Shown here in pieces: positions 8,417 to 16,605 of a stretch of 47,592 nt of DNA. The stretch's first letter is position 1, and each line of letters begins with the position of its first letter. Under the pieces are notes generated by a model. It searched no databases. It saw nothing but the letters and a program-made list of their open reading frames with translations, and was not told the DNA's origin. Source of the DNA: an uncultured Aquimarina sp. GTDB taxonomy: Bacteria; Bacteroidota; Bacteroidia; Flavobacteriales; Flavobacteriaceae. Location of the stretch: assembly GCA_947495425.1 (NCBI GenBank), contig CANLYR010000037.1:1-47592 (forward strand), written 5' to 3'. The position numbers and the translations under genes were made by a program.

Positions 8417-8710
8417 TTAATTACAATTAGGGAAATATGGAAATATATCGCATATATCCCAATCTCCCCCCGAACCTTCACAGCTCGTACTGATATTATT
8501 TGCACATTCTCCTCGAAGTCTTTTCAAAACTTTTCTATTTTGATCTCTAATTATAGCAATAGCTTGACCGTTGTTGTTGGATTGACTTACACTAACGCTA
8601 GTGGCATTTGGAAAATTAAACGTACCACAATCTGTAGTCACTGTACATCCTGCTTGCACACCATAGCCGAATAAGAGTATGGCTGCAAGGGTTAAAAATT
8701 TGGTTTTCAT
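8417..8710 (-). CDS. Small secreted Cys-rich protein
   Basis: 97 aa. Cleavable signal peptide (MKTKFLTLAAILLFGYGVQA, then GCTV). The mature part has seven Cys, including a CTVTTDCGTFNFPN start and a C-terminal CEGSGGDWDICDIFPYFPNC tail. Probably disulfide-stabilised after export. The C-terminal Cys tail recalls small secreted peptides, but there is no GG leader, so it would leave by Sec. Same strand as the neighbouring lipoprotein and Cys-peptide genes. Confidence 0.6.
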   Translation of the reverse strand: MKTKFLTLAAILLFGYGVQAGCTVTTDCGTFNFPNATSVSVSQSNNNGQAIAIIRDQNRKVLKRLRGECANNISTSCEGSGGDWDICDIFPYFPNCN

Positions 8711-8941
8711 ATGTATAAGATTTTAAAATTTAAAACCTGAAAGTAGTAATGTCTTTAGCCTATAACAATTATGATTTTGTGAATGAACTGTTCTAACTAA
8801 TAACAGGTAGGTGTTGTCTTACGATTAAAGAATATAGATAACAATTTGCCGGTCTCTAATAAGTGAATAAAAAACGTGTAGGTGGTGTAACAAAATGTAG
8901 GGTTTCATGTCTAATTGATCATATCATCAATCAAAAATATT

Positions 8942-10360
8942 ATGAAAACAAATAATCTTAAATTATTTATGACACTATCGCTTTGCATGATAGCATTTTC
9001 TTTTTTTACGAAATCTGCATTTGCAATAGAAAACGATGATATCACAGGTATATGGGAAATGCGTGGTTACGGATGGGTTTTAGAAATTGATGAGGCTACA
9101 GTTTCAATGTATGATCGTACAACCATTTCTTGTCTGCCAAATAAAACATATCCTATTGCAATGTTTAAAGAAACTGCAAGTTGTAAAGATGCTGTGTTGG
9201 TCGTAAAAATCGGAATCTCTACATACACATTAGACAAACTACCAAAACTGCCAGAACTATGTACAAGAAAACTTCCGCGGAAGCGCAAACTAGACCCTTT
9301 ATTTAACTATGATGTTTTGTGGAATACAATTAATGAGCAGTATGCTTATTTTGAAACCCGTGATGTAGATTGGCAAAAATCGTATGATACCTATCGAAGC
9401 AAAATTACCAATACTACTTCTGAAGCTGAACTGTTCATAATTTGTCAAACCATGTTGGACGAATTTAATGATGGGCATGTAAATATAGAAGCTTCCGACA
9501 AAGTGATGGAAAAAGCAGCAGAAATCACAAGTTTTGATGTGCAACCTGATCCAGATATGAAAAAGCTCTACAAAGCTATCTCCAAAAAGTATATCCCAAA
9601 TTATAAAGCTCATAATTTTACACGTACAGTTTGGGGTAAAATCAATGCTAAGGTGGGTTATGTGCAGGTAAATGGTATGACATCGCAATCGCATTATGGT
9701 CTCGAACCAGATATGTCTTTGAAAGAAGCGACCAAAAAATATCTTAAGGCCTATGCTTCAAGTGCTGACCCAATGCAAGATGAAGTAGATGGAATGCATA
9801 AAACAATGCAAGCGGTGTTGAATGACCTGGCTGACACTGAGCATATTATTCTGGATGTACGTTTTAATGCTGGTGGTTTGGATGCCGTTTCTTTTGCTAT
9901 TTTACAATATTTTACTAAAGAATCATTTGTAGCATTTAGTAAGCATGCCAGAAATGGAGATGGTTTTACATCTACCTACACCTATACGCTAGATCCTGCT
10001 AGCCAAGTGTATAAAGGTAAATTGCATATCTTACAAAGCCATTGGTCTGCCAGTGCAGTAGAGACGATGCTTTTGGCTTCTTTACAATTGGATCATGTAT
10101 CACGTATAGGATCACCATCAGAGGGTATTTTTTCTGATGCCCTGGAAAAAGTATTACCAAATGGCTGGAGTTTTACGCTTTCTAATGAAGCCTATATGAC
10201 ACCCGATGGTAAAAATTATGAAGCACAAGGGATTCCTGCAACTATTGATCTTAATTATCCAAGAGATGAGCATGAATTTTTTGACAAACTCACCAAAGAA
10301 TTGCATACTACTGGGGATAAGGCGATTGAAAGTGTTTTAAAACTGGCTATCCAAGACTAA
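8942..10360 (+). CDS. Secreted S41-family (C-terminal processing/tricorn-like) peptidase
   Basis: 472 aa from the ATG at 8942, which begins a clear Sec signal peptide (MKTNNLKLFMTLSLC...KSAFA). An upstream in-frame ATG would put a poor hydrophilic tail before the signal. The S41 core is visible: EFNDGHVNIEA (His about 179), IILDVRFNAGGLDAVSF, the nucleophile motif SHWSASAVETMLLASL (Ser about 371) and GIPATIDLNYP near the end. The Lys of CtpA-type Ser/Lys dyads is absent; the equivalent segment reads IGSPSEGIFSD with Glu about 394, suggesting the tricorn-type Ser-His-Glu arrangement. No PDZ domain is evident between the N-terminal part and the core. Substrate unknown. Confidence 0.8.
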   Translation: MKTNNLKLFMTLSLCMIAFSFFTKSAFAIENDDITGIWEMRGYGWVLEIDEATVSMYDRTTISCLPNKTYPIAMFKETASCKDAVLVVKIGISTYTLDKLPKLPELCTRKLPRKRKLDPLFNYDVLWNTINEQYAYFETRDVDWQKSYDTYRSKITNTTSEAELFIICQTMLDEFNDGHVNIEASDKVMEKAAEITSFDVQPDPDMKKLYKAISKKYIPNYKAHNFTRTVWGKINAKVGYVQVNGMTSQSHYGLEPDMSLKEATKKYLKAYASSADPMQDEVDGMHKTMQAVLNDLADTEHIILDVRFNAGGLDAVSFAILQYFTKESFVAFSKHARNGDGFTSTYTYTLDPASQVYKGKLHILQSHWSASAVETMLLASLQLDHVSRIGSPSEGIFSDALEKVLPNGWSFTLSNEAYMTPDGKNYEAQGIPATIDLNYPRDEHEFFDKLTKELHTTGDKAIESVLKLAIQD

Positions 10361-10419
10361 AACTCATAAGAGTAAAGTTAGGTACGATGTTTTAAGAGGG
10401 GTGAACCTACTCTGAAGTA

Positions 10420-10692
10420 ATTCGATCGGGTTGTTTACTACTTCAAAGCCATAACCTATGGCTTCGAACTGATACATTGCCCTTAATATGTGATATATTA
10501 TGGCTTCAAAGGGTCAATGCAAGGAGTAAAAACATTACCGTCTGGGTTATGATGCCTTGATAAAATACTTCGAAGTACCTTTTTGTGGCCTAGAAGCATT
10601 CTTATAACACCTCAAAGCACTATATAAATGCTTCAAAGTAATATCATCATACTTCCAAGCGGTACCATAGTCTTTCGAACTAGTTTTTCTAA
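10420..10692. repeat. Degenerate 21-bp-period repeat field built on CTTCRAAG
   Basis: Words of the form CTTCAAAG/CTTCGAAG/CTTCCAAG start at 10441, 10462, 10504, 10568, 10611, 10631, 10652 and 10672: spacings of 21, 42, 64, 43, 20, 21 and 20, that is multiples of about 21 bp. Units tend to end in ATGG/AAGG/GTGG. Several form local palindromes (TACTTCGAAGTA at 10566-10577; AAGCCATA/TATGGCTT around 10450). I count about 12-13 units, heavily diverged. No long reading frame covers it. Confidence 0.6.
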
Positions 10693-10711
10693 TGCATAAA
10701 ATGGGTTAAAT
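10687..10711 (+). repeat. End-motif copy C (AATGCATAAAATGGGTTAAA)
   Basis: Same motif as copy D of the foldback element with one change (T for C). It closes the 21-bp repeat field and lies 34 bases from the 3' end of a truncated, frameshifted gene. Confidence 0.65.
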
Positions 10712-10744
10712 TCTTAATTTAATTTAAGTTGACTCTCTATAGCA

Positions 10745-10923
10745 CTAATATTCCCAAACATTAGTTACCATTTCTTTTAGCGCGTTATCGAGATTTTGAT
10801 TTCCTGTAAGACCAATAATCACTTTGCGCTTTTAAGATTTTGAATATCTTTCAATTTGGGTATTTGCGCATGTAGATTAATGCATAAAAAAATGGATACC
10901 ATGACCAAGATTTTATTTTTCAT
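10745..10923 (-). pseudogene. Frameshifted 5' fragment of a secreted-protein gene
   Basis: From the ATG at 10923 the minus strand encodes a good signal peptide (MKNKILVMVSIFLCINLHAQ) and IPKLKDIQNLKSAK, then stops at TGA. A +1 shift at that point continues as KVIIGLTGNQNLDNALKEMV and on to NVWEY, then TAG at 10745. The continuation looks like protein and joins smoothly to the signal peptide part, so this is a broken gene, 3'-truncated near end-motif copy C. Same strand as, and 32 bp downstream of, the amidohydrolase stop, perhaps a former operon partner. The family is not identified. Confidence 0.6.
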
Positions 10924-10954
10924 AGATTGTGTTTTGTAATTTATAATTGCGGTC

Positions 10955-12229
10955 TTATTTTTTGTATACCTTTCCTTCCTTCATCACAAACACTACATTT
11001 TCCATAGTCGCAATTTTTTTAGAAGGATCATCATTAACAGCTATAATATCGGCAATAAATCCCGGCTTAATTTGTCCTAATTCTTCTGCCATGTCAAGAA
11101 TTTTTGCGTTGGTCGTTGTCGCACTTTGTAGTACAGCCATGACTGGCATACCTGCTTCGACCATATAGCTAAACTCTCTTCCATTTTGCCCGTGTTTGAA
11201 CACTCCTGCATCAGTGCCAAAAGCAATACCCACACCGCGATCATATGCTTTCTTAAAAGTATTTTGAATTTTTGGCCCAATTTCTAGTGCTTTAGGAACA
11301 ATGATAGCTGGGTAATATCCATCGATAGCTGCTTTTTCTGTTACTTCTTTCCCTGCAGTAATCGTGGGTACTAGATACGCATCGTATTGTTTCATTAAAT
11401 CCATGGTTTTTTCAGTCATAAGTGTACCGTGCTCGATTGTTTTTACGCCGCCGAGGATAGCACGTTGCATCCCATCATCTCCATGAGCATGTGCAGCTAC
11501 ATGAAACCCATAATCCTTTGCAGTTTCACAAATTGCTTTGATTTCTTCTACAGTAAATTGTGGATTAGAACTACTTTTTGCAACACTCAATACGCCGCCT
11601 GTAGCCGTAATTTTAATAAGGTCAGCGCCATTTTTATAACGCTGGCGCACTGCTTTTTTTGCATCATCAACACTGTTTACAACCCCTTCTTTTGGTCCAG
11701 GGTCACCTATCAAAGCTCTTTTTCCACCATTAGTTGGGTCACCATGTCCGCCTGTAGTTGATATTATTTTTCCTGCCGTAAAAATTCTGGGGCCATCAAT
11801 TTTTCCTTGGGCTATCGCTTTCTTTAAGGCAATGTTCACGCCACTACCTCCAAGATCTCTCACGGTTGTAAATCCTGCCATGAGTGTCTTTTTTGCTAAT
11901 CCTACGGAGTTGTATGCTACATCGGCTTCGTTATCTGTATAGCGTTGTAAATAAGCCTTTGGGTTTGATTCGCTTTCGATGTGTACATGCATGTCGATAA
12001 GCCCTGGCATTACTGTTTTGTTTTTAAGATCTATGGTGATATCATCTTTTTTCCCATTGATATAACCGTTCAGTATTTTTGAGATTTTATTTCCAGAGAC
12101 AATAATGGTTTTTTCAGTAAGCGTTTTGCCTGCTTTGGTGTCAATTAATTTTCCACAGTGTATATAGATGTCTTGAGAAAAAAGAAGCGTACTTGTGAGA
12201 ATAAATAATAGCGTAAAGTAATGTTTCAT
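10955..12229 (-). CDS. Secreted metal-dependent amidohydrolase
   Basis: 424 aa with an N-terminal signal peptide (MKHYFTLLFILTSTLLFSQ). Amidohydrolase-superfamily signatures in order: VMPGLIDMHVH (first metal His pair, about residues 74-84), DLIKITATGG (Lys that is usually carboxylated to bridge two metals), AAHAHGDD, TIEHGT and FGTDAGVF (the metal Asp), closing with the small beta domain GQIKPGFIADIIAVNDDP and VMKEGKVYKK. This is the imidazolonepropionase-like/Xaa-Pro-dipeptidase-type subfamily common in Bacteroidota, acting on amide or peptide bonds in the periplasm. The exact substrate cannot be read. Transcribed alone or with the decayed gene after it. Confidence 0.85.
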   Translation of the reverse strand: MKHYFTLLFILTSTLLFSQDIYIHCGKLIDTKAGKTLTEKTIIVSGNKISKILNGYINGKKDDITIDLKNKTVMPGLIDMHVHIESESNPKAYLQRYTDNEADVAYNSVGLAKKTLMAGFTTVRDLGGSGVNIALKKAIAQGKIDGPRIFTAGKIISTTGGHGDPTNGGKRALIGDPGPKEGVVNSVDDAKKAVRQRYKNGADLIKITATGGVLSVAKSSSNPQFTVEEIKAICETAKDYGFHVAAHAHGDDGMQRAILGGVKTIEHGTLMTEKTMDLMKQYDAYLVPTITAGKEVTEKAAIDGYYPAIIVPKALEIGPKIQNTFKKAYDRGVGIAFGTDAGVFKHGQNGREFSYMVEAGMPVMAVLQSATTTNAKILDMAEELGQIKPGFIADIIAVNDDPSKKIATMENVVFVMKEGKVYKK

Positions 12230-12325
12230 AATAAATGAGCTTGTGTAAATGTTTGCGCTAAATATAACTTAATTGAGCGAAGTAACAAAACCAACCTATA
12301 GCTTCAATTAAAAGGGTGTAAAGGA

Positions 12326-15226
12326 CTATTTCAGTAAAGCTGTTAAATCTTTTTCTATATAATCAGGTATAGTGTTGATATCGATGATTTCATCAGATAG
12401 ATTTTGTTTCTTTTGTTGTAACTGTATGATTTTTTCTTCGATGGTGTTTTTTGTTATAAAACGAGTGACCATCACAGGATTCATTTGCCCTATACGATGG
12501 GATCTGGCAATAGCTTGTTTTTCTATAAAAGGATTCCACCAGGGATCTAGTAAAATTACGTAAGAAGCTTTGGTGAGATTTAATCCAACACCTCCTGCTT
12601 TGAGCGAAATAAAAAACAAAGGAATGCTGTCATCTTGCTGAAAATCGGTAACGATCTGTTCTCGGTCTGCACTTTTGGTTTGCCCGGTTAGGCTAACGTA
12701 TCGTATACTATTAGACTGGCACCATCGTTCATATATATTGAGATGTGAAACAAAAGAGCTGAATATGAGTGTTTTTTTACTGGCTTTTATAAGCGTTTCA
12801 AAATAATGGGTTATAGCTACAAATTTTCCTGAACCATCCTCAGATTCAGGAGTAATCAATTTGGGATGATTTGCTAATTGGCGTAATTTTGTTAATGTAT
12901 TGATAACATGAATTTTATTTGAAACGGTTGTACCCATACCCAGAAGTAGATTTCTGGCTGCAGATTTTTCAGATTCATATTGTTTTTCTTGTTCAGGAAG
13001 CATTTCAGTATAAATAATCTGCTCAGATAATTCGGGAAGATCTTTGGCTACTTGCTCTTTGGTGCGTCTCAAGATAAAAGGATCAATTAGTGTTTTTAGT
13101 TCCTCGATACGCTCTTGATTCTGGTGTTTCTCTATCGGAGTTTTAAAATGTTCTTTAAAAAAAGGAAAACTTCCCAACATTCCCGGATTTATAAATTGCA
13201 TCTGAGACCATAAATCGGTTAATGAATTCTCAATAGGTGTACCACTTAGTGAAATCTTGTGTGAGGTATTGATTTCATTTATATCCCGAAATATCTTTGA
13301 ATCTTTGTTTTTGATTTGCTGACTCTCGTCGATAATAAGGTAAGTGAAATTCGTCTTTTTTATGCTAGAAATATCTTTGGATACGGTTGTATATGTCGTT
13401 AGAATGATATCATACGTTTCGAGGTACGGCGTGATTTTTTTGCGATCTGTACCAATATATTTTATAATAGAAAGATGAGGTGCAAACTTTAGAATCTCTT
13501 GCGCCCAGTTGAACACCAAAGACGAAGGCAATACAATTAAGGCTTTTAAATAGGTTTTGACCTCAAGAGGATCACTAAATAAATCTAGCCTGATTTTTTG
13601 TGTTTCATTTGATGCTGGCTGAAGTTTTTCTTTTGCAAAAACAAGCATGGCAATAGTTTGCAGCGTTTTACCCAATCCCATATCATCGGCAAGGCAAGCT
13701 CCTAAGCGATTATTATAATGTTGTGTGAGCCATTGCACACCATCTTCTTGATAGGGTCGTAGGGTTGCTTTTAGTAAATGTGATGCTTTATATGGGCTGT
13801 CAGTTGTATCCTGCAATGGAATTTCCTCAGGTGGTACAAGGTCTTTCAGCAACGTATAATTACTCTTATTAAGGAAGATACTATTGTCTTTTACCTGGCC
13901 AAAATCAACAATCTTCTTATATCGAGACATCCATGCAAGCGGAATGATGAAAATATGATCCTCATCTATTGGGAAAAAACGATTATTCTCTTTGATATAA
14001 GGTATTAGTTTTGAAAACGGAACATCTTTATCTCCAATAGTAACAAGCCCTTTGAGATCAAACCAGTCATTTTCTTGTTGAGCATTGATTTTGATTTGGT
14101 AAGGAGAAATATCTACTTCTTTGTCTTCTAGCAGCGGTAGTTTAATCTCAAACCCTTCTGTTTTGAGCTGAGATTGATTGGTTTTGATCCATTCCAGAAT
14201 TTCAAATGGATCTTTAGTATCTTTTATTTCTAAAACTAAATTATTATTAAGGTATAATCCTTTAGAAATTAGCAAGTCAATAATTTCTTTTTCTGCTTTT
14301 GAATCTCGTTTGGTTTGAATGATCTTAATTTGATCTTCATTTTCAAAAAGCACGTCAGAAGATGTTGTTTTTGAGCTATGATAGTCAAAAAAGGTTTGAT
14401 GGTATGCAAAATTAACCTTTGCTACATAATTATCATGAATAAAATCCTGAATGATTTCTATACTGTAGGACGTTATTTTTTGATGTGTTATGATATCAAA
14501 ACCGTTTGTGATGACATCGATATTCTTGATTACAGGGATGATTACTTTTTCAAGATAGATTTTGATATGCTTTTGCGCAATGGTGATTTTTTCTTTGTTG
14601 AAAAAAGGTTTTAGCTTATTGGCATTCAGTTTTTTAATTTGATATAATGTATTGTCTAGAATAATCCATGAGGGATCATTAAGCAGTATTTGGATGTTAT
14701 GATTTTTTGGTACTACAACAGTATGCCCGTTTTCTAACGTAAATGCATACTCTATACCGTCTTTTGTTTTAGTAAATTCGAGTAATGGATACAATACTCT
14801 TTTACCGATCGATAGTTCATGATATTTGAAAGGGTCTTTTCTTTGGGCATTATAGGTTATCGAGTATTGATGACTACTGATTAAATAATAAAATGTTGAC
14901 AATTTCCTGTTGATGTAACTAAGGACTACGGTTTTTGTTTTTGGATCTTGTAATAACTCAGAAAGACCAAAATTCTTTCTTTTTTTTGCCGGTGTAAACC
15001 GCTGCTCTAATGCACTTGGCTTTAGGATAGCACATAATTCGAGTAGTTGCTCATGTGGGGTGTTTGTAAACGGTATTTCAAAACTTTTAATAGTATCCGG
15101 AGTTGCTTGTTTTTCAACGTAGCCTAAACCCGCATCAGTTTTGGGAACAATAAAAGCTTCTGGTAAAGAAGGAATTTCAGGAAAATTAGGGTGATACAGA
15201 TTGTAACAGATACATAATGAGTCCAT
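12326..15226 (-). CDS. SNF2-family DEAD/DEAH-box helicase
   Basis: 966 aa. The first half (about 1-480) is a variable N-terminal region typical of bacterial SNF2/RapA-like proteins. The ATPase lobes follow: RPYQEDGVQWLTQHY then DDMGLGKTLQT (Walker A, about residue 515), IIDESQQIK (Walker B as DESQ rather than DEAH, about 632), LSGTPIENSL (motif III), and in lobe two FSSFVSHLNIYERW, LKAGGVGLNLTKASYVILLDPWWNP and ARSHRIGQ (motifs V-VI). It is a dsDNA-dependent ATPase translocase, probably acting on RNA polymerase or other DNA-bound proteins. Full length; single-gene unit between the amidohydrolase and a sugar aminotransferase. Confidence 0.9.
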   Translation of the reverse strand: MDSLCICYNLYHPNFPEIPSLPEAFIVPKTDAGLGYVEKQATPDTIKSFEIPFTNTPHEQLLELCAILKPSALEQRFTPAKKRKNFGLSELLQDPKTKTVVLSYINRKLSTFYYLISSHQYSITYNAQRKDPFKYHELSIGKRVLYPLLEFTKTKDGIEYAFTLENGHTVVVPKNHNIQILLNDPSWIILDNTLYQIKKLNANKLKPFFNKEKITIAQKHIKIYLEKVIIPVIKNIDVITNGFDIITHQKITSYSIEIIQDFIHDNYVAKVNFAYHQTFFDYHSSKTTSSDVLFENEDQIKIIQTKRDSKAEKEIIDLLISKGLYLNNNLVLEIKDTKDPFEILEWIKTNQSQLKTEGFEIKLPLLEDKEVDISPYQIKINAQQENDWFDLKGLVTIGDKDVPFSKLIPYIKENNRFFPIDEDHIFIIPLAWMSRYKKIVDFGQVKDNSIFLNKSNYTLLKDLVPPEEIPLQDTTDSPYKASHLLKATLRPYQEDGVQWLTQHYNNRLGACLADDMGLGKTLQTIAMLVFAKEKLQPASNETQKIRLDLFSDPLEVKTYLKALIVLPSSLVFNWAQEILKFAPHLSIIKYIGTDRKKITPYLETYDIILTTYTTVSKDISSIKKTNFTYLIIDESQQIKNKDSKIFRDINEINTSHKISLSGTPIENSLTDLWSQMQFINPGMLGSFPFFKEHFKTPIEKHQNQERIEELKTLIDPFILRRTKEQVAKDLPELSEQIIYTEMLPEQEKQYESEKSAARNLLLGMGTTVSNKIHVINTLTKLRQLANHPKLITPESEDGSGKFVAITHYFETLIKASKKTLIFSSFVSHLNIYERWCQSNSIRYVSLTGQTKSADREQIVTDFQQDDSIPLFFISLKAGGVGLNLTKASYVILLDPWWNPFIEKQAIARSHRIGQMNPVMVTRFITKNTIEEKIIQLQQKKQNLSDEIIDINTIPDYIEKDLTALLK

Positions 15227-15256
15227 CGTGGTTTGAGTAGTAGATTAACGATATGT

Positions 15257-15286
15257 AGTGTTTCTTCTTCTTAAAGAAGAAACACT
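15257..15286 (-). terminator. Hairpin between aminotransferase and helicase genes
   Basis: AGTGTTTCTTC and GAAGAAACACT form an 11-bp stem with an 8-base loop, 40 bases past the aminotransferase stop. There is no clear T tract after it, so a terminator role is only likely. Confidence 0.45.
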
Positions 15287-15325
15287 AGTAATTGGTCAAA
15301 TTACTAGAACGAATTAGTGAAGCGA

Positions 15326-16498
15326 TTATTTGCCGTTCACAAACTCGATAACAGTTTTCGTAATAAAATCAATTTGTTCGTTATCTAATTCTGTGTGCAT
15401 GGGTAAGGAGATTACTTCTTTTACCAATCGATTGGTTACTGGAAAATCTGCTTCATCATAACGATCATCTACATAAGCTTTTTGGCTATGCAGCGGGATA
15501 GGGTAGTATACTCCACAAGGAATTGCATTGTCATTAAGGTGTTGTACTAAAGCATCACGTGTACCATTTGTAATCCTTAGTGTGTATTGATGAAACACGT
15601 GACAATCGCAAGTATCGCAAATAACGCTTTCACTACTATCACAGCTATTTCCTTGTACTTGTGGCGTAATAATATGGTTTATTCCTTCAAAAGCTTTGCT
15701 GTATTTCCTGGCAGCGGTTCTTCTGGCATTATTGTAGGTGTCGAGATTAGGTAGTTTTGCTCTCAATACGGCAGCTTGTATAGAATCTAGGCGAGAATTT
15801 ACCCCTACTACATCATGATGATATCGTTTATACATTCCGTGATTAACAATTCCACGAATACGATGTGCCAAGTCATCATCATTTGTAAAAATAGCACCGC
15901 CATCTCCATAGCAGCCTAAATTTTTTGAAGGAAAAAATGAGGTAGAAGCGACATGACCTATTGCTCCGGTTTTTGCAGTTTTTCCGTTGGCAGATTTATA
16001 ATTAGCGCCTATACCCTGTGCATTGTCTTCTATTACATATAGATTATACTCCTTGGCAATAGCCATGATATCATCCATATTAGCACTTTGGCCAAATAAG
16101 TGAACAGGCACAATCGCCTTGGTCTTTGGTGTGATCGCCTTCCTGATGGCTTCGGGATCGATATTAAAAGAATCTGGTTCTACATCTACTAATACAGGAG
16201 TGAGTTGTAGCAATGCGATTACTTCTACAGTAGCTGCAAAGGTGAAATCTGCAGTAATCACTTCGTCACCGGGTTGTAATTCTAACCCCATCATAGCAAT
16301 TTGTAAAGCATCGGTACCATTGGCACATGGGATAACATGTTTTATATGTAAATACTCTTCTAATTCTTTTTGAAACGCATGTACTTCTGGCCCGTTGATA
16401 AAAGCTGTTGAATGAATAACATCAAGTACAGATAAATCTACTTGTTCCTTAATTTGCTGATATTGACCCTTGAGATCAACCATTTGTATTTTCTTCAT
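15326..16498 (-). CDS. DegT/DnrJ/EryC1/StrS sugar aminotransferase, WbpE-like
   Basis: 390 aa from the ATG at 16498; the family starts at xxIxxVDLKGQY, matching MKKIQMVDLKGQY, so the longer frame is rejected. PLP-dependent transfer of an amino group to a nucleotide-linked keto-sugar. Landmarks: CANGTDALQIAM, ADFTFAATVEVIALL, the IEDNAQGIGANYK stretch, PLP lysine 192 in FFPSKNLGCYGDGG, and GVNSRLDSIQAA. The closest family I recall is WbpE/WlbC, which makes 2,3-diamino-uronic acids for surface polysaccharide. Odd: a Cys-rich insert (Cys286, 294, 297, 299) just before HVFHQYTLR. Divergent from waaA, consistent with cell-envelope glycan work. Confidence 0.85.
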   Translation of the reverse strand: MKKIQMVDLKGQYQQIKEQVDLSVLDVIHSTAFINGPEVHAFQKELEEYLHIKHVIPCANGTDALQIAMMGLELQPGDEVITADFTFAATVEVIALLQLTPVLVDVEPDSFNIDPEAIRKAITPKTKAIVPVHLFGQSANMDDIMAIAKEYNLYVIEDNAQGIGANYKSANGKTAKTGAIGHVASTSFFPSKNLGCYGDGGAIFTNDDDLAHRIRGIVNHGMYKRYHHDVVGVNSRLDSIQAAVLRAKLPNLDTYNNARRTAARKYSKAFEGINHIITPQVQGNSCDSSESVICDTCDCHVFHQYTLRITNGTRDALVQHLNDNAIPCGVYYPIPLHSQKAYVDDRYDEADFPVTNRLVKEVISLPMHTELDNEQIDFITKTVIEFVNGK

Positions 16499-16605
16499 GA
16501 ATGCGTGTATTGTAACCTCGCGAAAGTACAAAATATTGGTACTATTGCCAATTCAATTTTTAGATAAAAGAAATGTATTTTAGCAGTTCATAAAAATCAC
16601 CATCT

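Noticed and set aside
10420..10692. CRISPR array
   Set aside because: Repeats are too short and degenerate, have no constant-length unique spacers, and no cas gene is present.
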